Source of the DNA: Chlorobium sp.
Lineage (GTDB): Bacteria > Bacteroidota > Chlorobiia > Chlorobiales > Chlorobiaceae
Length of the DNA: 10,070 bases
NCBI GenBank assembly: GCA_028280025.1
Contig: JANQMO010000012.1
Coordinates: 1-10,070 of the forward strand
Reading direction: 5' to 3'
The position numbers were made by a program, and so were the translations under genes. Position 1 is the first letter of the stretch. Each line of letters opens with the position of its first letter. Of this stretch, positions 4,765 through 10,070 are shown in pieces. The notes under the pieces are model-generated. The model was not told the DNA's origin. It made no database searches and was given only the letters and a program-made list of their open reading frames with translations.

Positions 4765-6474
4765 CTATCCGGCACTCCTGGCGTGTTCGATCAGTTCAGC
4801 CGCAGCGCGAAGGAATGATTCCGAACGTTCTCTTCCGCTTAAGAGGCAGGCGACTGCCGTTACATGTTCTTCGGCATCCAGTGGCCTGACGGTTGTAACC
4901 GTTCGGTCCTCCTGCACCGTTTTTTCAACCGACAGATGCCGGTCGGCCATCGCCGCAATCTGCGGAAGATGGGTGATCGATATGATCTGGTGGGTTTTCG
5001 AGAGCTTCCTGAGGCTTCTGCCGACCGCATCGGCTATTCTGCCGCTGATGCCTGTATCTATTTCATCAAATATCAGGATCGGCATCGCTGTATGTTCGGC
5101 CAGTACTCGCTTCATTGCCAGCATGATCCTTGATATTTCCCCCCCGGAAGCGATTTTGGAAAGGGGTTTCGGTGACTCGCCGATATTGGTCGATAGAAGG
5201 AATTCAACCAGGTCATAGCCGTTGTCAAAAGCGCTGTAGCGCCGGTCATCGATCTGAATATCGCCGTTTTCGTCAGGCTCCTGGCTGATGCTGACGTTGA
5301 ATACTCCGTTGGGAATGCCGAGTTCTCCAAGCTCTTTCGAGATATCCTTTTCAAGCGTTTCGGCTGTTTTTTTTCGTGCAGACGAGATAGTTAGGGCAAG
5401 GGCGGATAACTGTTTTCCAAGAGAAGCGATTTCTCCGGTAATTACATCGGTACGCTCTGTCAGATTTTCTTCCAGCGAAAGCTCTTCGGCAATGCTGTCT
5501 TTCATGGCGAGCAGCTCTTCAATCGACTTGCCATACTTTTTGACCGCTTTCTGGAGCTGCAGTTGTCTGTGGCGAAGTGATTCGAGCCGGTCTGGATTGA
5601 ATTCGATCGTTTCGCTGTAATTGCGAACGGTACGGCTGATCTCCTCGATAAGGCTTTTTGCCGTCTCGGCGTCACCGAGATGTTCAGAAAAAACTTTGTC
5701 GATTGCTGACAGGCGTTCGAGGAGCCGGACTGCTTCGGACATCTGAACAAATGCTGAGCTTTCCGAATCGTAGAGGAGTTCAGAGAGCGATGAACAAAGC
5801 TCGAACCGTGTTTCCGAATGTTCCAGAAGCGTCATTTCTTCCTCGATCAGGGTGTGTTCATTTTTTTTCAGGTCAAGCGACTCCAGTTCTTTTTTCTGGT
5901 ATTCGAGCAGATCCCGTTTTTCCTGCAGGCGCTCCGCATTGGCTTGCAAATGGTCAAGCTCTTTTCTTTGTTCCTTGAGTGTCGCGTGGATTTGTTTATA
6001 GGTTTCGATGTTTTTATCCAGGATTCCGAATCCGTCAAGCATGGTTACATGCGTGTCAGGGTGGAGAAGAAACTGGTGTTCGTGCTGGCCGTGCAGGTCG
6101 ATCAAAAGATCGCCGATACTGCGGAGAACCTGCAGGGTGCAGGGGGTGTCGTTGACAAAACATCTCGATTGTCCTTTTGCCGATATTTCCCTGCGAAGAA
6201 ACAGCTCCTCTTCCGGGTCGATTCCTGCATGTTCGAGAATGGTATGGACCTGCTCCGTGTTCCGGGGGATCAGTACGGCTTCGACAACGGCCTTGTTTGC
6301 ACCGCTGCGCACAAGATCACTGCTTGCCCTGATACCGAGCACCTGGTTCAGGGCGCCGATGAGTATTGATTTCCCCGCGCCGGTTTCACCGGTGATGATG
6401 GTCAGCCCTTCCGAAAATTCAATCGAGAGCTCGTCTATCAGCGCAAAGTTTTTGATGTAGAGGTTGGTCAGCAT
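4765..6474 (-). CDS. recN: DNA repair protein RecN (SMC-like ATPase)
   Basis: RecN is a cohesin-like ATPase that acts on double-strand breaks with RecA. From the ATG at 6474 the product is 569 residues, near the usual family length. The N-terminus MLTNLYIKNFALIDELSIEF is the RecN hallmark. Walker A GETGAGKS is at residues 29-36, followed by a heptad-rich coiled-coil region (about 140-375). The ABC signature SKIASGGEISR is at 439-449, Walker B ILIFDEIDTGISG at 466-478, and the H-loop ITHLPQIA at 500-507. An in-frame TTG at 6510 would add 12 hydrophobic residues not expected in the family, so I prefer 6474, although no clear Shine-Dalgarno precedes it. An 18-bp inverted repeat sits just upstream. 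The gene follows the lipoprotein gene by 42 bp in the same direction and is probably co-transcribed with it. Confidence 0.95.
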   Translation of the reverse strand: MLTNLYIKNFALIDELSIEFSEGLTIITGETGAGKSILIGALNQVLGIRASSDLVRSGANKAVVEAVLIPRNTEQVHTILEHAGIDPEEELFLRREISAKGQSRCFVNDTPCTLQVLRSIGDLLIDLHGQHEHQFLLHPDTHVTMLDGFGILDKNIETYKQIHATLKEQRKELDHLQANAERLQEKRDLLEYQKKELESLDLKKNEHTLIEEEMTLLEHSETRFELCSSLSELLYDSESSAFVQMSEAVRLLERLSAIDKVFSEHLGDAETAKSLIEEISRTVRNYSETIEFNPDRLESLRHRQLQLQKAVKKYGKSIEELLAMKDSIAEELSLEENLTERTDVITGEIASLGKQLSALALTISSARKKTAETLEKDISKELGELGIPNGVFNVSISQEPDENGDIQIDDRRYSAFDNGYDLVEFLLSTNIGESPKPLSKIASGGEISRIMLAMKRVLAEHTAMPILIFDEIDTGISGRIADAVGRSLRKLSKTHQIISITHLPQIAAMADRHLSVEKTVQEDRTVTTVRPLDAEEHVTAVACLLSGRERSESFLRAAAELIEHARSAG

Positions 6475-6477
6475 AGT

Positions 6478-6495
6478 CTGAAGATACAGCTTCAG
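6478..6495 (-). promoter_or_regulatory. Inverted repeat immediately upstream of the recN start
   Basis: CTGAAG (6478-6483) and CTTCAG (6490-6495) are perfect complements around a 6-base loop. The hairpin would end only 3 bases before the recN ATG, where a ribosome site should be, and no Shine-Dalgarno is otherwise visible. This could limit recN translation, but a 6-bp stem also arises by chance. Confidence 0.3.
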
Positions 6496-6516
6496 GAATA
6501 TGAATAACAAGACTCT

Positions 6517-7527
6517 TCATCGGACAATCGCAACTGTACCCTCCAGATAGAGGATGCCGCTGAGAGTAGTGCCGGAAACACTGACCCTTGCAAGGTAGAG
6601 TCCTGACGGGGCAGGAGTGCCGTTATCCCGGAGACCGTTCCATTCGAAGGAGCCTTCGGGCCCGGCGGGAAGTCCTTTTACCAATGTTCTGACAATCCTG
6701 CCGCTGCTGTCGTAAAGTACTGCGGCAATCTGATACGCCCCGGCGGGCAGCCGGTATTGTATCGTTGCTTTTTCACCGCTGCCGTCAAGCTGCGGAGAGA
6801 ATACAGCTGGATCGATTGATAGTGAAGGCGATCTCTCGAGCTGGTCTGACTCCAGGTAGACGCTGTTTCTTTTGCCGGGAGTGCCGCCGTAAGATGCCTC
6901 CATAGATGACGACCAGCTTTCCGGATCGTTCGAAGGCAGGAGGCTGTTGAATTTTTCAAGTGATCGTCCCTTTGTTTCCGTTATGTAGGGGTTGTGCCAT
7001 CCGCTGCTGTAGGATACCGAATCGATGACCGTTCCATGTGCATCTTTCAGGGTTACGCAGTCAGTGTTGTTGTTGAGCGAAAATGTTTTGCGTTCGACGA
7101 TAAATATCCGGACATCCTGCTTGCCGGAGAGATAGTCGTAATACCCGACGAGCCTGGACCGTTCCTTATCGGTGCTTTCTTCAGGAACTATGATGCCGTA
7201 CTGGCCCGGTGCCAGCAGGTTGTCTCCGGACGGATCATCGGCGAAATAATAGGAAAAGCGTTTTCCTGATGCGGTAGGGCAGTCCTGAATGTACCATCCG
7301 TACAGATTGACGGTTTCGCTGCCCGGATTGAAGAGTTCAACATAGTCAGGCTGGTCGGCTTTGCCGTCATCTTTCAACTGGACAGGAGCGAACAGAATTT
7401 CGTTGATTACCGGCTGTGTTCGGTTTCCGGTGATCACGGTCGTACCTGCAGGTGAAAGTTCTGCATTGTTTTGCAAACAGGACGATAAAAAAAGCGTAAG
7501 TGCGCACAGGGTCAAAAAAAGACGCAT
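6517..7527 (-). CDS. Predicted lipoprotein with lamin-tail domain and FlgD-like Ig domain
   Basis: The 336-residue product starts with MRLFLTLCALTLFLSSC, a short hydrophobic signal with a lipobox (L-S-S-Cys17), so it should be a lipoprotein exported by Sec. Residues about 38-175 fit a lamin-tail domain: PVINEILFAP, then DYVELFNPGSETVNLYGWYI (61-80), the LAPGQYGIIVPEE strand (105-117), and the D..VTLKDAHGTVIDSVSY block. Residues about 255-325 fit a FlgD-like Ig domain, with YDSSGRIVRTLVKG (272-285), FEWNGLRDNGTPAPSGLYLARV (294-315) and a final beta strand. Such domain pairs are common in surface or secreted proteins, where the lamin-tail domain is thought to bind nucleic acid or membrane partners; the specific role here is unknown. 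No strong ribosome site precedes the ATG. It sits between tatA and recN on the same strand. Confidence 0.82.
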   Translation of the reverse strand: MRLFLTLCALTLFLSSCLQNNAELSPAGTTVITGNRTQPVINEILFAPVQLKDDGKADQPDYVELFNPGSETVNLYGWYIQDCPTASGKRFSYYFADDPSGDNLLAPGQYGIIVPEESTDKERSRLVGYYDYLSGKQDVRIFIVERKTFSLNNNTDCVTLKDAHGTVIDSVSYSSGWHNPYITETKGRSLEKFNSLLPSNDPESWSSSMEASYGGTPGKRNSVYLESDQLERSPSLSIDPAVFSPQLDGSGEKATIQYRLPAGAYQIAAVLYDSSGRIVRTLVKGLPAGPEGSFEWNGLRDNGTPAPSGLYLARVSVSGTTLSGILYLEGTVAIVR

Positions 7528-7550
7528 GGTGCTGCGTTTTTCAAAATTAT

Positions 7551-7574
7551 CATGCGGCCTGTGATGGCCGCATG
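7551..7574 (-). terminator. Strong hairpin with downstream T-rich tract, terminator or attenuator after tatA
   Basis: CATGCGGCC (7551-7559) and GGCCGCATG (7566-7574) form a perfect 9-bp stem with a 6-base loop. On the minus strand the stem is followed by ATAATTTTG, so it resembles an intrinsic terminator for tatA. However, it ends only 23 bp before the ATG of the lipoprotein gene. It could therefore act as an attenuator or an mRNA-stability element rather than a full stop. Confidence 0.6.
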
Positions 7575-7598
7575 GAAGATGTTTTGGGGAGGATCGAC

Positions 7599-7622
7599 GG
7601 TCCGGAAAGGAGTTTCCGGCCC
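7599..7622 (-). repeat. Second hairpin downstream of tatA
   Basis: CCGGAAA (7602-7608) and TTTCCGG (7613-7619) pair perfectly around GGAG, and two more G-C pairs (7599-7600 with 7621-7622) extend the stem beyond one mismatch. It lies 6 bp after the tatA stop codon on the minus strand. No T-run follows, so it may stabilise the tatA mRNA 3' end rather than terminate. Confidence 0.45.
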
Positions 7623-7628
7623 TAACGG

Positions 7629-7847
7629 TTATTCATTGTCGGATGAAGAGTCCTTTTTCGGGGCGGGTTTGTCATCGACGGCCTTGGTGAATTCGCTTTC
7701 TATTTCCGATTGGGCTTTCCTGAATTCTTTCATGCTCTGACCGAGGCCTCGCGCAAGTTCTGGTAGCTTTTTGGCACCGAAAAGCAAAAGAATTGCAAGA
7801 AAAATCAGAATCAGTTCCCATCCGCCCGGCATACCAAATAAAAACAT
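7629..7847 (-). CDS. tatA: Sec-independent protein translocase TatA/TatE subunit
   Basis: TatA forms the variable-size pore that lets folded proteins cross the cytoplasmic membrane with TatBC. The 72-residue product has the family plan: a short N-terminus MFLFGMPGGWELILIFLAIL running into the single membrane helix (about residues 8-23), the hinge LFGAKKLPELARGLGQSMKEF (22-42) with conserved Phe-Gly and Pro, an amphipathic helix, and a charged tail. AGGAGAG about 6 bases upstream is the best ribosome site in the window and fixes the start. A promoter-like pair lies further upstream and strong hairpins follow the gene, so tatA may be its own transcription unit. tatC is not in the window. A TatB assignment is less likely because of the short length and FGAKKLPELARGLG sequence. 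Confidence 0.93.
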   Translation of the reverse strand: MFLFGMPGGWELILIFLAILLLFGAKKLPELARGLGQSMKEFRKAQSEIESEFTKAVDDKPAPKKDSSSDNE

Positions 7848-7912
7848 TGTATCTCTCCTGATATATTGATGTCACCTTGCGAAACATGCTCATATTTCGC
7901 TGAAGATAAAAC

Positions 7913-7941
7913 TATATAACCAATACGGGTGCTTTAAACAA
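7913..7941 (-). promoter_or_regulatory. Candidate sigma-70-type promoter for tatA
   Basis: On the minus strand TTGTTT (7941-7936) and TATATA (7918-7913) are separated by 17 bases, the ideal spacing. Transcription would start near 7906 and give a leader of roughly 58 bases ending in the AGGAGAG ribosome site of tatA. The -35 match is weak (first three bases), so this remains a candidate. Confidence 0.4.
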
Positions 7942-7977
7942 GGGGTTTTGCTTTTTTTAGTCTATATGGTGATATGG

Positions 7978-8682
7978 TTATATATCTGCTTTCCCTAATA
8001 CGGTTTCTCCGGCAACGGTTTTCTTCCCTTTGGAGACCTGAATGCGCACCTTTCGGGGAACGATAATGTCCAGGCGTGAACCAAACATGATCATGCCGAA
8101 TCTCCTGCCCGCCTGCACCTGTTTTCCTGCAGCCAGATCGCAGATAATCCTTCTTGCGGCAAACCCGGCAACCTGCGTGAAACAGATTCTCATGCCGTCC
8201 GATTCGAGCCCGATTTCCATGCGTTCGTTGTTTTGCATGCTGTTCTGGTCGAACGCCATGAGGAAAGTGCCTTTGTGATAGGACAGGGTTTTTATGGTTC
8301 CGCTGAAGGGGATCCTGTTGACATGGACGTTGAAGAGGGACATGAAGATGCTGATGCAGGTCGATTCCTCTCCTGTGAAGGGATGGGAGACTTTCTTTAT
8401 CAATACGATTCTGCCGTCAGCGGGAGCAAGGACGGCAGTGGGGTCGCCAGGAGGATTTCGTTCCGGATCACGGAAAAAGTAGATGGTGAAGACAAACAGC
8501 CCTGTCGACAGGATTGTAACAATAAGTTGAAAGGCTCCGGAAAGCAGCAGCAGTCCGGCCATACAAAAGAGAGCTGATGCAAGCAGTATTGTCAAAAGGG
8601 TTCGTCGGCCGTAAGGGGAAAGCATGGAATGGATAATTGTTGCGTTATTGTGCTGTGAGTGAAGAAGTAAAATACGATACAT
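7978..8682 (-). CDS. psd: Phosphatidylserine decarboxylase proenzyme, archaeal-type (PSD-A)
   Basis: This enzyme decarboxylates phosphatidylserine to phosphatidylethanolamine at the membrane. The 234-residue frame has two hydrophobic segments (about 28-49 and 52-70), then FFRDPERNPP (69-78), VLAPADGRIV (84-93), IFMSLFNVHVNRIPFSG (112-128) with the catalytic His, VAGFAARRI (171-179), and MIMFGSRLDI (197-206). Self-cleavage between Gly201 and Ser202 would yield the pyruvoyl prosthetic group. The start is uncertain. ATG 8682 has GGAAGAG upstream, but the first 19 residues are atypical. ATG 8625 gives MLSPYGRRTLL and a 215-residue protein of usual family length, without a ribosome site. Element copy C begins 17 bp upstream of 8682, so psd transcription may start in the element. 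It lies upstream of tatA on the same strand with a 130-bp gap. Confidence 0.93.
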   Translation of the reverse strand: MYRILLLHSQHNNATIIHSMLSPYGRRTLLTILLASALFCMAGLLLLSGAFQLIVTILSTGLFVFTIYFFRDPERNPPGDPTAVLAPADGRIVLIKKVSHPFTGEESTCISIFMSLFNVHVNRIPFSGTIKTLSYHKGTFLMAFDQNSMQNNERMEIGLESDGMRICFTQVAGFAARRIICDLAAGKQVQAGRRFGMIMFGSRLDIIVPRKVRIQVSKGKKTVAGETVLGKADI

Positions 8683-8699
8683 TGAAGAATCTCTTCCAT

Positions 8700-8948
8700 C
8701 CTAAATTGAGCGATTGTCGAGCATGCCGGAGATGCGAGGCACAGGGAATACCGCTGTAGTAATCTACCGCAAGTTCCCTGTAACGAAGCAGATTCGGTAT
8801 GATCGGCAATCCCGAAGGGTTTTAACAAATGCGGCTTTTTAATCAGTTGTCACGTTCACCCGGCAGGTAAGGGATAATCTCACTGTATAACATATAGAAT
8901 TTAATAGACTTACTATTATAGAGCAATTGTTGAAACGCTCAGTTTAGG
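8700..8948 (+). mobile_element. MITE-like interspersed element, copy C (between psd and tilS), with 5-bp target duplication
   Basis: This 249-bp copy has the best-preserved ends: left CCTAAATTGAGCGATT and right AACGCTCAGTTTAGG, pairing at 14 of 16 positions. It is flanked by the exact pentamer TCCAT at 8695-8699 and 8949-8953, the mark of transposition. The nested hairpin is outer stem 8712-8728 with 8795-8811, inner ACAGGGAA 8741-8748 with TTCCCTGT 8774-8781, and apical GTAG/CTAC 8756-8767. The right half carries GATAAT at 8873-8878 within CGGCAGGTAAGGGATAATCT, shared closely with copy A. The copy fills 249 of the 288 bp between the divergent psd and tilS starts. Open frames through it in either direction are artefacts of the repeat. 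No transposase is encoded. Confidence 0.82.
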
Positions 8949-8970
8949 TCCATGTCAATCAAATGTCTTT

Positions 8971-9957
8971 ATGTCACGGAATCTTAACAGCACTGAAAGA
9001 AAATTTCTCCAGCATCTCACTGTTCGTGGTCTGGTGCGTGAAGGGGAGCATGTTCTGGCAGCTGTTTCAGGCGGCCCGGATTCGATGGCGCTCATGTATC
9101 TCCTCGATGCAGTCAGGCCTGTACTGCATTGCAAGGTCAGCGTTGCGCACTGCAATTTTCAGCTTCGCAGCGATGAAAGCATGCTTGATGAAGAGCATGT
9201 GCTCGAAGAAGCCGATAAACTCGGACTTGCCTGTCACGTACAACGTTTCGAGACGCGAAGGGATGCCGCGGAGTGGAAGCGGTCCATTGAGGAAACTGCC
9301 AGAATTGAACGGTACGGATATTTTCAGGAGCTTGCCCGGAAGTTCGATATCGACAAGATCGCAACGGGGCACCATGTGAGCGACAATGCTGAAACCATCC
9401 TGTTCAACCTCTTCAGGGGAACGTCGATACCCGGCTTAAGGGGGATTCGTGCCTGTCACGGGCAGGTGATCCGCCCTTTACTGCTGTTGCATAAAGACGA
9501 TATTGTTCGCTATCTCGAAGAGCGATCGATCCCATACAGGGTTGACAGCAGCAACCTCGGCGTGGAACCCGATCGTAATTTCATTCGCCACAAAATTGTC
9601 CCCCTGATAGAAGAGCGGTTTGCCAACAAGCTTCTTCCTTCGCTGCAAAGGCTGTCGGAGTATGCCGCAGAGCTTGAAGAGTTTTTAGAACTGCATTTCG
9701 AGGAGCTCGTGGAGAATGACAGCGGTCTTACTCTGACAGATAACAGGCTCTTTGTGCCCTCGTTCATGCAACTGACGGTTTTCGAAAGAAAAGAGCTGCT
9801 CAAGCGGGCCTTGCAGGATTGCGGCTGCGAATCAACCGGAAGGGTGCTGCAGCAGTTAGTAGACCTGCTGGAGACACAACCGGGCAGAAAGATGGATCTC
9901 CCTGGAGGCATGGAAGCGGTATGGAAAGGGAGGTATCTGGTTTTTAAGAATAGGTAG
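8971..9957 (+). CDS. tilS: tRNA(Ile)-lysidine synthase
   Basis: TilS attaches lysine to C34 of tRNA-Ile(CAU) with ATP, changing both codon reading and charging; it is essential in most bacteria. The PP-loop SGGPDS is at residues 33-38 in VLAAVSGGPDSMALMYLLD. VSVAHCNFQLRSDES (56-70), ATGHHVSDNAETILFNLFRG (131-150) and the DRNFIRHKIVP block (201-211) complete the catalytic domain. At 328 residues it is short. It has the helical linker domain but appears to lack the C-terminal CTD2 domain of the E. coli enzyme (about 430 residues), resembling compact TilS forms such as that of Aquifex. No Shine-Dalgarno is visible before the ATG, and an overlapping out-of-frame ATG lies at 8963. The gene starts 22 bp after element copy C, which leaves almost no other room for a promoter. 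Confidence 0.94.
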   Translation: MSRNLNSTERKFLQHLTVRGLVREGEHVLAAVSGGPDSMALMYLLDAVRPVLHCKVSVAHCNFQLRSDESMLDEEHVLEEADKLGLACHVQRFETRRDAAEWKRSIEETARIERYGYFQELARKFDIDKIATGHHVSDNAETILFNLFRGTSIPGLRGIRACHGQVIRPLLLLHKDDIVRYLEERSIPYRVDSSNLGVEPDRNFIRHKIVPLIEERFANKLLPSLQRLSEYAAELEEFLELHFEELVENDSGLTLTDNRLFVPSFMQLTVFERKELLKRALQDCGCESTGRVLQQLVDLLETQPGRKMDLPGGMEAVWKGRYLVFKNR

Positions 9958-9980
9958 TGGGTAATGGGTATTGGGGAATC
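9953..9980 (+). repeat. Degenerate G-rich heptad repeat at the end of tilS
   Basis: Four 7-bp units, GGTAGTG, GGTAATG, GGTATTG and GGGAATC, run without a gap from 9953. The first overlaps the tilS stop codon (9955-9957). The unit resembles the complement of the CCTACTA tract at 10011 onward, so the two could pair as an imperfect inverted repeat. The evenly spaced G-runs could also form a two-layer G-quadruplex. Confidence 0.5.
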
Positions 9981-10010
9981 GGAAGAGCGAAGAAACAAGA
10001 GTATCTTCAT

Positions 10011-10070
10011 CCTACTACCTACTACCTACTACCTACTACCTACTACCTACTACCTACTACCTACTACCTA
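10011..10070. repeat. Perfect CCTACTA heptanucleotide tandem repeat, running off the window
   Basis: The 7-bp unit CCTACTA is repeated without error for 60 bp (8.6 copies) up to the last base, so the true length is unknown. It begins 53 bp after the tilS stop codon. On the minus strand it reads TAGTAGG. Perfect short repeats like this change copy number by replication slippage. No gene is visible in it here. Confidence 0.9.

Noticed and set aside
5818..6369. 183-codon plus-strand frame opposite recN
   Set aside because: Shadow of the RecN coding strand, which has intact ATPase motifs across the same region.
8042..8577. Plus-strand frames opposite psd
   Set aside because: Shadows of the psd gene, whose proenzyme motifs are complete.
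1423..8948. Autonomous insertion sequence or composite transposon spanning copies A to C
   Set aside because: No transposase is present and the intervening genes are ordinary housekeeping genes, so the copies are better read as independent insertions.
10011..10070. CRISPR array at the right edge
   Set aside because: The 7-bp unit repeats with no spacers, so it is a simple tandem repeat.

Overview
The window reads as a chromosomal housekeeping segment of an anaerobic bacterium, most likely a green sulfur bacterium (Chlorobiales). This is an inference from a single-chain pyruvate:ferredoxin oxidoreductase start, a two-piece glycine decarboxylase (gcvPA as its own gene), an archaeal-type short phosphatidylserine decarboxylase, a short TilS, and weak or missing Shine-Dalgarno sites before several genes. 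No sequence search was possible, so genus and species are not called.

Layout from left to right: the first 50 codons of nifJ run leftwards out of the window. A 323-bp divergent gap with two perfect inverted repeats leads to rightward rlmB. A 507-bp gap follows, holding a 9-bp tandem repeat, a 16-bp direct repeat and a mobile-element-like repeat (copy A), and then gcvH-gcvPA. These converge on leftward dapA with an 8-bp overlap. Upstream of dapA lies copy B of the same repeat. The leftward genes recN, an LTD/FlgD-like lipoprotein gene, tatA and psd follow. Copy C fills most of the gap between psd and rightward tilS. The window ends in a run of CCTACTA heptanucleotides.

The genes are mostly unrelated housekeeping functions: central carbon metabolism (nifJ), rRNA methylation (rlmB), glycine cleavage (gcvH, gcvPA), lysine/cell-wall precursor synthesis (dapA), recombination repair (recN), Sec-independent export (tatA), membrane lipid synthesis (psd) and tRNA-Ile modification (tilS).

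The most interesting signal is non-coding. Three copies (249-263 bp) of one interspersed element share 16-bp imperfect terminal inverted repeats beginning CCTAAA. Copy C has a perfect 5-bp target duplication and copy B a 4/5 one. Each copy contains a nested hairpin whose apical stem has been replaced by a different self-complementary sequence in copy A, and whose outer stem shows a compensated base pair between B and C. The copies lie directly upstream of gcvH, dapA and tilS, and copy C occupies most of the only space where tilS, and probably psd, could have promoters. It looks like a non-autonomous (MITE-like) element, possibly moved by an IS1380-family transposase, that supplies leaders or promoters. 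No defence system, CRISPR array, tRNA or rRNA was found.
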